Assembly (NCBI RefSeq): GCF_002864685.1 | Contig: NZ_NMQZ01000037.1 | Location: forward strand, 1 to 56,315 | Source of the DNA: Alloalcanivorax mobilis | Lineage (GTDB): Bacteria; Pseudomonadota; Gammaproteobacteria; Pseudomonadales; Alcanivoracaceae | Length of the DNA: 56,315 bases | Direction: 5' to 3' | In this document: in pieces, positions 35,403 to 44,021 of the stretch | Layout of the letters: each line of letters begins with the position of its first letter | Position numbering within the stretch: the first letter of the stretch is position 1 | Notes under the pieces: model-generated | What the model saw: the letters and a program-made list of their open reading frames with translations, nothing else | Told to the model about the DNA's origin: nothing | Databases searched by the model: none | Made by a program: the position numbers and the translations under genes

Positions 35403-35544
35403 GTTCAGTTTTCAGTGTTCAGTGGCGTCCGCGGCGTTGCAGCGAGGGGCGTGTTTTTTGTAGGAGCAGGCCCAGCCAGCGACGGGTTTCGATTTTGATC
35501 TTGGCGTCTAGCGTCTAGCGTCTGGCGTCCGGCGTCCGGCGTCA
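35403..35544. repeat. Two heptanucleotide arrays (GTTCAGT x3; RGCGTCY x6)
   Basis: 35403-35423: GTTCAGT, TTTCAGT, GTTCAGT. 35503-35544: GGCGTCT, AGCGTCT twice, GGCGTCC twice, GGCGTCA. They lie in the 290-bp gap between the DedA gene and the Ada/AlkA gene, with the 26-bp dispersed element between them. No gene is seen in the gap. Confidence 0.85.
35460..35485 (+). repeat. Dispersed 26-bp element (copy 1)
   Basis: GTAGGAGCAGG followed by CCCAGCCAGCGACGG. The reverse strand of 56150-56175 carries the same 26 bases with one change (G to T at the seventh base). Both are preceded by a T-rich run. Probably a REP-like interspersed sequence. Confidence 0.8.
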
Positions 35545-35626
35545 AACCCCAAAACCGTCAGGTTCAGGGCAACAGTGCCATGCCATTGGGCCAAAACATT
35601 TCGCGATCAAGGACCGTGCCAGCGCT

Positions 35627-36181
35627 CTAAGTACGGCGGTTGCGATAGTAACGCCGCAGCCAGAACAGCACGCCGAGCACCACCAGGGCGCCCAGCACGA
35701 TGAATTCATACCGTTTGACGTGGCCGAGCAGGGTTTCCAGAAGATTGCCGAAATGGTAGGCAGCGAGCCCCAGCACCGTCGCCCAGATCCCGGCACCGAG
35801 GCAATTGAAGACCAGGAAGCGGCCGGGCGGGTAACCGGATACGCCAATCGCCACCGGCATCACGGTGCGCACGCCATAGATAAAGCGGAACCCGAGCACC
35901 CACAGATCCGGATGGCGGCGTATCAACCGTAGCGCGCGCTCGCCGAGCGCTTCCCAGCGCGGCTTGCGCGCCAGTACCCGGCGGCCGTGGTGGCGGCCCA
36001 GCATGTACCAGAGCTGATCGCCGGCGCAGGCGCCGAAAAAGGCGGTGGCGATGACCAGATCCAGGCGCAGATAGCCCTGGAAAGCGAGGAAACCGGCCAG
36101 CACCAGAATCGTCTCGCCCTCGAAAAAGGTACCGAGGAACAGGGCTACATAGCCGAAGTTTTCGAGGAAGCCCTGAAGCAT
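35627..36181 (-). CDS. DedA-family membrane protein
   Basis: 184 residues. Family landmarks: FFEGETILVLAGFLAFQGYL, GACAGDQLWYMLGRHHGRR, and GFRFIYGVRTVMPVAIGVSGYP with the essential Arg residues. DedA proteins are now thought to help flip lipids such as undecaprenyl phosphate and to support envelope integrity. The start at 36181 is the first Met; no partner gene adjoins. Confidence 0.9.
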   Translation of the reverse strand: MLQGFLENFGYVALFLGTFFEGETILVLAGFLAFQGYLRLDLVIATAFFGACAGDQLWYMLGRHHGRRVLARKPRWEALGERALRLIRRHPDLWVLGFRFIYGVRTVMPVAIGVSGYPPGRFLVFNCLGAGIWATVLGLAAYHFGNLLETLLGHVKRYEFIVLGALVVLGVLFWLRRYYRNRRT

Positions 36182-36242
36182 GGCGGCAGGCCCGGCGCGA
36201 ACGGAGCAGGCAGCCTACCCCGGTTGCCGGCCGGGCAAAAGG

Positions 36243-36300
36243 CGTAAAAAGAAAAAGAGGGTACTCCGCGACCCGCCGGGCGGCCCGCGCCGGCGGGCGG
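36243..36300 (-). terminator. Possible terminator of the TetR gene
   Basis: Reading the minus strand after the TetR stop, a GC-rich hairpin (CCCGCCGG ... CCGGCGGG, 36271-36300) is followed about 11 bases later by CTCTTTTTCTTTTTAC. The gap between stem and T run makes this only a moderate candidate. Confidence 0.4.
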
Positions 36301-36302
36301 TC

Positions 36303-36968
36303 TCAGGGAGCGTAGGCGCGCAGAAACAGGGTCACCACGCCACGCACGTGGTGCTCGGCCTCGGCGGGGCTAAGCGGTTCCGCGTAGCCGATCAGCACTT
36401 TCATGTGATGGCAGCCCTGCAGCAGGCCAAAAAAATACTCCGCCGCCAGGGCCGGGTCGTCCACGCGCAACTCGCCTTTTTTCATGGAGCGCGCCAGCAA
36501 TTGCTCCATCTCGTTGAGCGTGCGCTGGGGGCCGGCCTCGAAGAACAACCTGGCCATGTCCGTATCGGTGCCCTGCCCGGCGTGCACCGCCATCAGCCGA
36601 TGCAAGCCCACGGCTTCGGCGCTGTTGATCACATCCACGAAATTCTGACCGATGTGCTGAAGCACGGTGGCCAGATCGTAATCATCACCGACCGCGAACG
36701 AGGGCAGCATCTCTTCGCATTTCGATTCCACCGCGGCGGAGAACAGCGTCGGCTTGTCGGAAAAATGGCTGTAGACGGTGAGCTTGGAAACCCCCGCCGC
36801 CGCCGCGACCGCGTCCATGCTGGTGCCCACGTAACCGTCGCGCAGAAACAGTTCCTTGGCGGCTTCCAGAATGGCGGCCCGCTTGGCCGGGTCCTTGGGG
36901 CGGCCCCGGGCTGGCGAGCCCCGGGCTGACGAGCCCCGGGCTGACGGAGAGGGAGTGGTCGGCGACAT
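36303..36968 (-). CDS. TetR/AcrR-family repressor
   Basis: 221 residues. HTH at about 30-75 (ILEAAKELFLRDGYVGTSMD, then AVAAAAGVSKLTVYSHFSDK). The C-terminal ligand domain resembles AcrR C-terminal types. The first 25 residues are SARG/PARG repeats from three 15-bp DNA units (36905-36949) and look disordered. ATG at 36968 follows TGGAAAATA. Divergent from the RND pump genes, and the 162 bp between them carry two dyads, so it is the likely local repressor of the pump. Confidence 0.88.
   Translation of the reverse strand: MSPTTPSPSARGSSARGSPARGRPKDPAKRAAILEAAKELFLRDGYVGTSMDAVAAAAGVSKLTVYSHFSDKPTLFSAAVESKCEEMLPSFAVGDDYDLATVLQHIGQNFVDVINSAEAVGLHRLMAVHAGQGTDTDMARLFFEAGPQRTLNEMEQLLARSMKKGELRVDDPALAAEYFFGLLQGCHHMKVLIGYAEPLSPAEAEHHVRGVVTLFLRAYAP
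36905..36949 (-). repeat. 15-bp tandem repeat x3 in the 5' end of the TetR gene
   Basis: Three units beginning CCCGGGCTG at 36905, 36920 and 36935, with one-base changes. In frame, each coding five residues (S/P-ARG-S/R). Confidence 0.9.
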
Positions 36969-36985
36969 TATTTTCCAAATAGTGG

Positions 36986-37025
36986 ACTGATGGGTTCAGT
37001 AAAATTACTATACCTGCCAGTATAG
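36986..37025. promoter_or_regulatory. Two dyads between the TetR and RND genes
   Basis: ACTGA-TGGGT-TCAGT (36986-37000, 5-5-5) and CTATAC-CTGCCA-GTATAG (37008-37025, 6-6-6), both perfect. They are placed where divergent promoters should be. TetR-family proteins bind such dyads, and the second is the better operator candidate. Confidence 0.55.
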
Positions 37026-37130
37026 CATTGGCGTCAGCAAGGCGCTCTTACAACAAGTTATCTCCGCGCCGACGATGCGGGGCCGGGCCTGTCCCGGGCG
37101 GCGCGGATGAACTCAATAAATGGTGCCAAC

Positions 37131-38219
37131 ATGAAACCCTATGTGCTGATCTGCGTATCCCTGGTCCTGGCGGCCTGTTCATCGGAGGCGCCGCCGCCGG
37201 ATACGCCACGGCCGGCGCTGGTGGCGCAGCCGGTGGCCGCCGACGGCGCCCTGGAGAGCTATTCCGGTGAGGTGCGTGCCCGTTACGAGCCGCAACTGGG
37301 CTTCCGCATCGCCGGTAAGATCAGCCGCCGGCTGGTGAACGTGGGCGACCGGGTCAAACAGGGCCAGCCACTGGCTGAACTCAATGCCGAGGACGTCGGC
37401 TTGCAAATGCAGGCGGCGCGGGCGCGCATGAGCGCCGCCAAGGCCGATCAAGAGCTGGCCGAGAGCGAGTTGCAACGCTACCGCAAATTGATGGAGCGTG
37501 AGGTGATCAGCCGCTCCCAGTTCGATTCCGTGGAAAGCCGCTTCAAGGCCAGCGACGCGCAATATAACCAGGCCCGCGCCGACTTCAATGTGGCTCGCAA
37601 TCAGACCGATTACGCGGTGCTGCGCGCCCCGCAAGATGGCGTCATCGCCAGCCGTCAGGCGGAGGCCGGCCAGGTGGTTGCCGCCGGCCAGGCAGTCTTT
37701 ACCCTGGCGGTGGCCGGCGAGCGCGAGGTGCGCATCGATCTGCCCGAGCGGGACGTGGACAAAGTGACGGTTGGCCAGAAGGTCCGCATTGAACTGTGGT
37801 CACGGCAGGGCAAACCGTTCCCGGGCACGGTTCGCGAACTGTCGCCGGCGGCCGACCCGGTATCCCGTACTTTCGAGGCGCGAGTCGCGTTCGACAACGA
37901 TGCCGTGGGCGCCGAACTCGGGCAAAGCGCGCGGGTTTATAGCCGTGGCTCCGACGCACAACACGCCTTGCTGATTCCTCTCTCCGCGCTCAGCGCCGAT
38001 CACGGCGAGGCCTTCGTGTGGGTGGTCTCCGCCAACGGCAGCCTGCGCAAAACGCCGGTCCAGGTGGGCGCCTATCGGGAGGATCAGGTGCCGGTACTGG
38101 CCGGCCTCAAACCCGACCAATGGGTGATCGCCGCCGGCACCCAGGTGCTGCATGAAGGGCAGAAGGTGCGCCCGGTGGATCGCGCCAATCGATCCGTGGA
38201 CCTGGCCACCGGGGAGTAA
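37131..38219 (+). CDS. RND efflux periplasmic adaptor subunit (lipoprotein)
   Basis: 362 residues. Signal peptide with lipobox VLAAC (Cys16). Then beta-barrel and lipoyl halves: GFRIAGKISRRLVNVGDRVKQGQPLAEL, an alpha hairpin coiled coil (about 80-150), and APQDGVIASRQAEAGQVVAAGQAV. MacA/AcrA/MexE-type membrane fusion protein that joins the permease to an outer-membrane channel. Start at 37131 gives a proper signal peptide; ATG at 37107 would add 8 residues. The permease follows after 5 bp. No outer-membrane factor gene is present. Confidence 0.9.
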   Translation: MKPYVLICVSLVLAACSSEAPPPDTPRPALVAQPVAADGALESYSGEVRARYEPQLGFRIAGKISRRLVNVGDRVKQGQPLAELNAEDVGLQMQAARARMSAAKADQELAESELQRYRKLMEREVISRSQFDSVESRFKASDAQYNQARADFNVARNQTDYAVLRAPQDGVIASRQAEAGQVVAAGQAVFTLAVAGEREVRIDLPERDVDKVTVGQKVRIELWSRQGKPFPGTVRELSPAADPVSRTFEARVAFDNDAVGAELGQSARVYSRGSDAQHALLIPLSALSADHGEAFVWVVSANGSLRKTPVQVGAYREDQVPVLAGLKPDQWVIAAGTQVLHEGQKVRPVDRANRSVDLATGE

Positions 38220-38224
38220 CCGCG

Positions 38225-41200
38225 ATGTCGTTCAATCTCTCCGAATGGGCGCTGAAGAACCGTGCTCTGGTGCTCTACGCGATGATTCTGCTCGGCGCCC
38301 TGGGGGTGCTCTCCTATGGCCAGCTCGGGCAAAGCGAGGACCCGCCGTTCACCTTCAAGGTGATGGTGGTCAACACGCTGTGGCCGGGCGCCAGCGCCGA
38401 ACAAGTGTCACGCCAGGTCACCGAGCGGATCGAAAAGAAGCTGATGGAAACCGGCGACTACGAGCGCATTACCTCGTTTTCGCGGCCGGGCCAGTCGCAG
38501 GTGATGTTCATGGCCCGCGACAATATGCTCTCTTCCGACATCCCCGATCTCTGGTATCAGGTGCGCAAGAAAGTCGGCGACATTCGCCACACCTTGCCCC
38601 AGGACATTCAAGGGCCGTTTTTCGACGATGAATTCGGCACCACCTACGGCAACATCTACGCGATCACCGGCAAGGATTTCGACTACGCGCTGAAGAAAGA
38701 TTACGCGGATCGCCTGCAGCTGGCGCTGCAGCGGGTCAAGAACGTCGGCAAGGTGGAACTGGTCGGCCTGCAGGACGAAAAAATCTGGGTGGAAATCAAC
38801 AACACCAAACTGGCCTCGCTGGGCGTCTCGATGGCCGCCGTGCAGCAGGCGCTGCAGAATCAGAACGCGGTCTCCGACGCCGGTTTTTTTGAAACGCCGA
38901 GCGAGCGAATCCGCGTGCGTGTGTCCGGCAATTTCCGCTCCGTGGATGAGATTCGCCGTTTTCCGATTCGCGCCGAAGGGCGTACTTTCCTGCTCGGCGA
39001 CATCGCCCGCGTGTATCGCGGCTTCAGCGACCCGCCGCAGCCGCGCATGCGCTTTATGGGCGAGGATGCCCTGGGCATCGCCGTGTCGATGAAAAGCGGC
39101 GGCAACATTCTTGATCTTGGCGAAGCGCTGGACCAGAAATTCAAACAGCTTCAGGAAACCCTGCCGGTGGGCATGACGCTGAGCAAGGTCTCCGACCAGC
39201 CGGCGGCGGTGGAAGAAGGGGTTGGCGAGTTCGTGCGCGTTCTGATCGAGGCGTTGGTGATCGTTCTGATCGTCAGCTTTTTCTCGCTGGGCATGCGCAC
39301 CGGCCTGGTGGTGGCGCTGTCGATTCCGCTGGTGCTGGCGATGACCTTCGCGCTGATGCATTACTTCGACATCGGCCTGCACAAGATTTCCCTGGGCGCT
39401 CTGGTGCTGGCCCTGGGCCTGATGGTGGATGACGCCATCATCGCGGTGGAGATGATGGCGATCAAAATGGAGCAGGGGCTCAGCCGCATCAAGGCGGCCA
39501 GCTTCGCCTGGACCAGCACCGCCTTTCCCATGCTCACCGGCACGCTGATCACCGCCGCCGGTTTTTTGCCGATCGCCACCGCCGATTCCAGCACCGGCGA
39601 ATACACCCGTTCGATCTTCCAGGTGGTGACGCTGGCATTGCTGGTGTCCTGGATCACCGCGGTGGTGTTCGTGCCCTACCTGGGCGACAAACTGCTGCCC
39701 GACCTGGCGCGCCGGAACGGCGAAGGCGAGGTGCACGACCCCTACCAGAAACCGTTTTATCGGCGCTTTCGCACCCTGGTGGCGTGGTGCGTAAAGCACC
39801 GCAAAACAGTGATCGTGCTCACCCTGCTGTGCTTCGTCGGCTCGCTGGCGCTGTTCCGGCTGGTGCCCCAGCAGTTTTTCCCGCCCTCGGCGCGCCTGGA
39901 GCTGATGGTCGACCTGAAGCTCAACGAAGGCGCCTCGCAACAGGCCACTCAGGATGTCGTGGAGCGCCTCGAAAAGCGCCTGGCTGACAACAAGCAGATT
40001 GAAAACTACGTGGCCTATGTGGGCGCCGGCTCGCCGCGCTTTTATTTGCCCCTGGATCAGCAACTGCCCGCCGCCAGCTTCGCCCAGTTCGTGGTGCTGA
40101 CCCACAATATCGAAGAGCGCGAGCAGGTGCGTGCCTGGCTGATCGACACCATGGAACAGAACTTCCCGACCGTGCGCAGCCGGGTGTCCCGGCTTGAGAA
40201 CGGCCCGCCGGTGGGCTATCCGATCCAGTTCCGGGTTTCCGGCGAGCACATTGGCAAGGTCCGTGAGCTGGCCCGCGAAGTGGCCGGCAAGGTGCGCGAG
40301 AACCCCCATGTCACCAATGTGCATCTGGATTGGGAAGAGCCCAGCAAGGTGGTGCACCTGAGCATCGATCAGGACCGCGCCCGCGCTCTCGGGGTGAACA
40401 CCGCCGACCTGTCCCGGGCACTGCAGAGCTCGTTGTCCGGTGTGGCGGTGAGCCAGTACCGCGAGGACAACGAACTGATCAGCGTGGAAGTGCGCGGCAC
40501 CGCCGAGGAACGCGCGCGGCTTTCGCAACTGGGCAATATGACGGTGCAGACCAGCAACGGCGGCAGCATTCCGCTGTCCCAGGTCGCGATCCTGGAGTAC
40601 GGGTTTGAAGAAGGCATTATCTGGCACCGCAACCGGCTGCCCACGGTGACCGTGCGCGCGGACATTTATGGCGGTGATCAGCCCGCCACTCTGGTGCAGC
40701 AGATTCAGCCCAGCCTGAACGATATCCGCGTCAGCCTGCCGCCGGGCTATTTACTGGAAGTGGGCGGCACCGTGGAGGAATCCGCCAAGGGGCAGAACTC
40801 GGTGAACGCCGGCGTGCCGCTGTTTATTCTGGTGGTGATCTCGCTGCTGATGCTGCAATTGCGCCGGTTCTCGCTGACCACCCTGGTGTTCCTGACCGCC
40901 CCCCTGGGGCTGATCGGTGTCACCCTGTTCCTGCTGCTGTTTGGCGAACCGTTCGGCTTCGTGGCCATGCTCGGCACCATTGCGTTGTCTGGCATGATCA
41001 TGCGCAACTCGGTGATTCTGGTGGACCAGATCGAGCAAGACATTGCCCAGGGCCTGGCGCCCTGGGATGCCATCATCGAATCCACCGTGCGCCGCTTCCG
41101 GCCCATCGCCCTGACCGCCCTGACCGCCGTGCTGGCGATGATCCCCCTGTCACGCAGCGACTTCTTCGGCCCAATGGCGGTGGCGATCATGGGTGGTCTG

Positions 41201-41278
41201 ATCGTCGCCACCGCCCTGACCCTGCTGTTCCTGCCCGCGCTGTACGCGGCCTGGTTCAAGGTCAAGGAGGAGCATTAG
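38225..41278 (+). CDS. RND efflux permease
   Basis: 1017 residues, 12 helices with two large periplasmic loops. Proton-relay Asp pair D402-D403 in LGLMVDDAIIAVEMM; EQVSRQVTERIEKKL in the first porter region; TDSSTGEYTRSIF-like ADSSTGEYTRSIFQVV; final helix TALTLLFLPALYAAWF. Closer to the AcrB-like efflux permeases paired with a single adaptor than to metal-efflux CusA (no Met relay seen). Substrates unknown. Co-transcribed with the adaptor and likely repressed by the divergent TetR. Confidence 0.92.
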   Translation: MSFNLSEWALKNRALVLYAMILLGALGVLSYGQLGQSEDPPFTFKVMVVNTLWPGASAEQVSRQVTERIEKKLMETGDYERITSFSRPGQSQVMFMARDNMLSSDIPDLWYQVRKKVGDIRHTLPQDIQGPFFDDEFGTTYGNIYAITGKDFDYALKKDYADRLQLALQRVKNVGKVELVGLQDEKIWVEINNTKLASLGVSMAAVQQALQNQNAVSDAGFFETPSERIRVRVSGNFRSVDEIRRFPIRAEGRTFLLGDIARVYRGFSDPPQPRMRFMGEDALGIAVSMKSGGNILDLGEALDQKFKQLQETLPVGMTLSKVSDQPAAVEEGVGEFVRVLIEALVIVLIVSFFSLGMRTGLVVALSIPLVLAMTFALMHYFDIGLHKISLGALVLALGLMVDDAIIAVEMMAIKMEQGLSRIKAASFAWTSTAFPMLTGTLITAAGFLPIATADSSTGEYTRSIFQVVTLALLVSWITAVVFVPYLGDKLLPDLARRNGEGEVHDPYQKPFYRRFRTLVAWCVKHRKTVIVLTLLCFVGSLALFRLVPQQFFPPSARLELMVDLKLNEGASQQATQDVVERLEKRLADNKQIENYVAYVGAGSPRFYLPLDQQLPAASFAQFVVLTHNIEEREQVRAWLIDTMEQNFPTVRSRVSRLENGPPVGYPIQFRVSGEHIGKVRELAREVAGKVRENPHVTNVHLDWEEPSKVVHLSIDQDRARALGVNTADLSRALQSSLSGVAVSQYREDNELISVEVRGTAEERARLSQLGNMTVQTSNGGSIPLSQVAILEYGFEEGIIWHRNRLPTVTVRADIYGGDQPATLVQQIQPSLNDIRVSLPPGYLLEVGGTVEESAKGQNSVNAGVPLFILVVISLLMLQLRRFSLTTLVFLTAPLGLIGVTLFLLLFGEPFGFVAMLGTIALSGMIMRNSVILVDQIEQDIAQGLAPWDAIIESTVRRFRPIALTALTAVLAMIPLSRSDFFGPMAVAIMGGLIVATALTLLFLPALYAAWFKVKEEH

Positions 41279-41283
41279 GGAAA

Positions 41284-41437
41284 ACGCTTGCGCGCAGCAC
41301 GCTTGCACGCTAGACGCTAAACCGGTGCCAGCGGCGGCTTTGCGGAGTTGCAAAAGCAGCGAGCCAAACCGCAAGCCGTTCAGCACGGGGGGTTTGACTT
41401 GGCGTGTAAGCGTGCCGCGTGCAAGCGTGTTTGCGCT
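41284..41437. repeat. Inverted, partly 7-bp-periodic repeats between convergent genes
   Basis: CACGCTTGCACGC at 41298-41310 and its complement GCGTGCAAGCGTG at 41417-41429 form a perfect 13-bp inverted repeat 106 bases apart. The flanks show a 7-bp period (GCGTGTA, AGCGTGC, CGCGTGC, AAGCGTG on the right). The architecture is like that at 29499-29597. Confidence 0.7.
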
Positions 41438-42067
41438 TCACTTTCTTTCAATAAAGGAAAAGCCGCCCAGCAAAGCCTGCAGACGATGGAAAGCTTCGTC
41501 CTGGGCAAAGGGCGGGGTTTTCGGTGGGTCGTAGACTTCCGGGTTGGTGCCCCGCACGATCAGGTCGATGGCGTAGCAGGTGTCGTCGCGCAGCGTGCGG
41601 AACGCGTGCACCTTCTGATAATGATTCATGGCCGCGTCGCCGGCGCTGTAACTGGTGAACTCAACGTCGTCGAAGGTGGCCGAGGACACCGTGTCCGTCT
41701 GCGCCAGCGGCCCCGGTTGGGTGCACTGGCGCAACTGCTCCGGGTTACGGCTGACGCCCAGGCGCAGCTCGCCGGTGGTGATTTCGTTGGAGCCTTCCAG
41801 CAACAGCGAGAGCAAGCGGGTGCCGTGCTGATCCGGCCCGGCGAAAACCTGCCAGCCGGCATTGTCGAAATAACCGGTGGCGTCATCGGAACCCTGCACG
41901 CCGTTTTCCGGATACACCATCTCCACGCCATAGGTTTCACTGCGGAACACCACTTGCGGTGCCGGAGCCTCGGCGGCGGTTTCAAAACCACCTCCGCCCT
42001 CGCCCGGGCCGCAACCACTCAATAGCGCCAGCGTCGTGACAGCCACTCCTGCACGCAGGCCAAGCAT
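41438..42067 (-). CDS. Uncharacterised lipoprotein (paralog A)
   Basis: 209 residues. Signal peptide with lipobox LLSGC (Cys19). The mature part matches the lipoprotein at 43030-43794: YGVEMVYPENG, GWQVFAGPD, LRLGVSRNPEQLRQC, then DTCYAIDLIVRGTNP near the C-terminus. Two conserved Cys could form a disulfide. The protein is open upstream to 42634, but GGAG before the ATG at 42067 and the signal peptide fix the start. Function unknown. Confidence 0.75.
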   Translation of the reverse strand: MLGLRAGVAVTTLALLSGCGPGEGGGGFETAAEAPAPQVVFRSETYGVEMVYPENGVQGSDDATGYFDNAGWQVFAGPDQHGTRLLSLLLEGSNEITTGELRLGVSRNPEQLRQCTQPGPLAQTDTVSSATFDDVEFTSYSAGDAAMNHYQKVHAFRTLRDDTCYAIDLIVRGTNPEVYDPPKTPPFAQDEAFHRLQALLGGFSFIERK

Positions 42068-42272
42068 TTTCTTTCTCCTCGCCAGCGAGCCCGCCTCCCG
42101 GCGTGCCCGGTACTGCCCTCCCTCCGATGCCCAAACGGCACCCAACCACAACATTGTTACGTTAGCGTTTGCCTTGGGGCTGTCCACCGGGATTTTGCGA
42201 AACTTGGTAAAACCGTGCCGATGGCGAGCCTGCACCGATCTGGTTAGAGTGAGCGCTTGATGAACGGGAGCC

Positions 42273-43025
42273 GTGGTGGAACTGGAACTGTCGGTGTTAA
42301 TCATTCTTGGCGGCGTCGCGTTGGCCGCGGGCTTTATCGATACGCTGGCCGGCGGTGGCGGGCTGCTGACTCTGCCCGGCCTTTTGCTGGCCGGCCTGCC
42401 GCCAGTGTCCGCTCTGGCCACCAACAAACTGCAAGGCACCTTCGGGTCGGGCATGGCCAGCCTCACCCTGCTGCGCCTGCGCCGTTTCGAGCCCGCCGCG
42501 CTCAAGGGCGCCTTCATTGCCTCGTTACTGGGCGCGGGCCTGGGCACCGTGCTGGTCCAGGTGGTGCACACCGACGCCCTGGAAACCCTGGTGCCGGTGG
42601 TGCTGGCGGGGATCGCCCTGTATTTTCTGCTCACCCCGGGGGCCGGCCATGTGACGCGCGCACCACGTCTGGCGACGCGCCCCTACGAACGGGGCGTGGT
42701 GCCACTGATCGGCTTCTACGACGGTTTCTTCGGCCCGGGTACCGGCTCGTTTTTCTCGCTGGCGGGCGTCGCCCTGCGCGGTCAGGATCTGATCACCGCG
42801 ACCACCCACGCCAAGGCCTTGAACTTCGCCAGCAACATCGCTTCGCTGACCGTGTTCGTGCTCGGCGGCAAGGTGCTGTGGAGCGTCGGCCTGGTAATGG
42901 CCTGCGGCCAGATATTGGGCGCCTGGCTGGGCTCCCACGCGGTGTTGCGCGGCGGCGCCCGGCTGATCCGCCCGCTGATCGTGGTGATCTGCCTGCTGAT
43001 GCTCGGGCGCTACCTGCTGCGCTGA
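42273..43025 (+). CDS. TSUP (TauE/SafE, YfcA-like) family membrane transporter
   Basis: 250 residues with about eight helices. Family motifs: GFIDTLAGGGGLLTLPGLLLAG and ATNKLQGTFGSG in the first half, GFYDGFFGPGTGSFF and THAKALNFASNIASL in the second. This is the YfcA branch. GTG start at 42273; a second GTG at 42276 is equally possible. It lies between the two paralogous lipoproteins, whose gene orientation is opposite, ending 4 bp from the second. Confidence 0.88.
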   Translation: MVELELSVLIILGGVALAAGFIDTLAGGGGLLTLPGLLLAGLPPVSALATNKLQGTFGSGMASLTLLRLRRFEPAALKGAFIASLLGAGLGTVLVQVVHTDALETLVPVVLAGIALYFLLTPGAGHVTRAPRLATRPYERGVVPLIGFYDGFFGPGTGSFFSLAGVALRGQDLITATTHAKALNFASNIASLTVFVLGGKVLWSVGLVMACGQILGAWLGSHAVLRGGARLIRPLIVVICLLMLGRYLLR

Positions 43026-43029
43026 CCGG

Positions 43030-43794
43030 TTATTTGGTGAATTCGACGCCGTCGAGCACGGTTTGCAGCTGCTCGAACTGGCCGGACGGGTCCTTGCCCT
43101 GGCCTTTGTCGGCCTCGCCGGCCGCGTTCTGATTGCCGGTGCCGCTGACGATCAGATCGATGGCGTAACAGGCTTCCGAGTAGGTGGCCCGGTAACTGCG
43201 AATGCGCTCGTAGCGATCCTGGGTGACGTTATCCACCTCGAAGGTGGCGAACGGCACACCGCTGATGGTGTGCTGATTTTCCTGCCCCTCGGCCTGGGCG
43301 GCGCCGGCCGGAACGTCCTTGCAATGACTGAGCGCCTTAGTGGAGCGATTGGCGCCCATGCGGAATTCGGCACGGTTGTTGTCGTTGGCGCCAGGCACCG
43401 TCAAGGTGATCAACTGCTCGCCATCGGCATCCGGCTCGGCGAACGCGTTCCAGCCCGCCTCTTTATTGTTGCCCGCGCCATCGCCGGCGTGCTTTTCCAG
43501 AGTTTTGGGATAGGTAATCCGTACCCCATATTCCTCGCTCTCGAAGGTAGCGGCCTCGTCCTCGCTCAGCGACGCCTGCTCGTCCTGGGCGGATTGAACG
43601 CCTTCTTTGGCATCCGCCTCGCCGCCCGGCGGGCGGTTGGACTGAGTCTGCGCGGAACCGACTTCGCCGCCGGACTGGGTGGTATTGATGTCCGGGTGCG
43701 GCAGGTCCTCGCCTTTCGCTTTGTCGTCTTCGGGCTGCTGGCAGGCCACCAGGGCCAGGGTGCCGGCGGCGATCAGCACGGGGGAATAACGCAT
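43030..43794 (-). CDS. Uncharacterised lipoprotein (paralog B)
   Basis: 254 residues. Signal peptide with lipobox ALVAC (Cys18), then an acidic, Gln/Ser-rich linker (about 20-85), then the shared domain: YGVRITYPKTL, AGWNAFAEPD, FRMGANRSTKALSHC, and EACYAIDLIVSGTG. The linker is the main difference from paralog A. GGAGG lies 6 bases before the ATG. Likely outer-membrane or periplasmic, role unknown. Confidence 0.75.
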   Translation of the reverse strand: MRYSPVLIAAGTLALVACQQPEDDKAKGEDLPHPDINTTQSGGEVGSAQTQSNRPPGGEADAKEGVQSAQDEQASLSEDEAATFESEEYGVRITYPKTLEKHAGDGAGNNKEAGWNAFAEPDADGEQLITLTVPGANDNNRAEFRMGANRSTKALSHCKDVPAGAAQAEGQENQHTISGVPFATFEVDNVTQDRYERIRSYRATYSEACYAIDLIVSGTGNQNAAGEADKGQGKDPSGQFEQLQTVLDGVEFTK

Positions 43795-43892
43795 TGGAAC
43801 CTCCTTGGCATGGGAACACTCCCTGAGCCGGCGTTGGCACCGGCCAGACACTGTATGCTACGCCGTTCCCGGCCCGCTCCACGGAGGCTTAA

Positions 43893-43989
43893 CACTGTTT
43901 AACAGTGACGGTTTAACAGTGGCGGCTCGCCGGGCCGGTCGACAATCCCATGTCGTGATGCTTGACCACCCGGTCAGCGCTTCTAAACT
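43893..43989 (+). promoter_or_regulatory. Control region of the transporter-ADH-VOC operon
   Basis: CACTGTT-T-AACAGTG (43893-43907) is a perfect dyad; TTTAACAGTG recurs at 43912-43921. Further on, TTGACC (43962-43967) and TAAACT (43984-43989), 16 bp apart, make a plausible promoter. The -35 box is part of the dyad TGACC-ACCC-GGTCA (43963-43976), fit for a repressor. Confidence 0.5.
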
Positions 43990-44021
43990 GATGAACTCCG
44001 TTGCTAACCCCGGAAAGGCCC

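Noticed and set aside
38408-40627. A 739-codon open frame on the minus strand
   Set aside because: It is wholly antisense to the RND permease, has a His/Gln-rich composition typical of a reversed GC-rich gene, and no ribosome site or domain.
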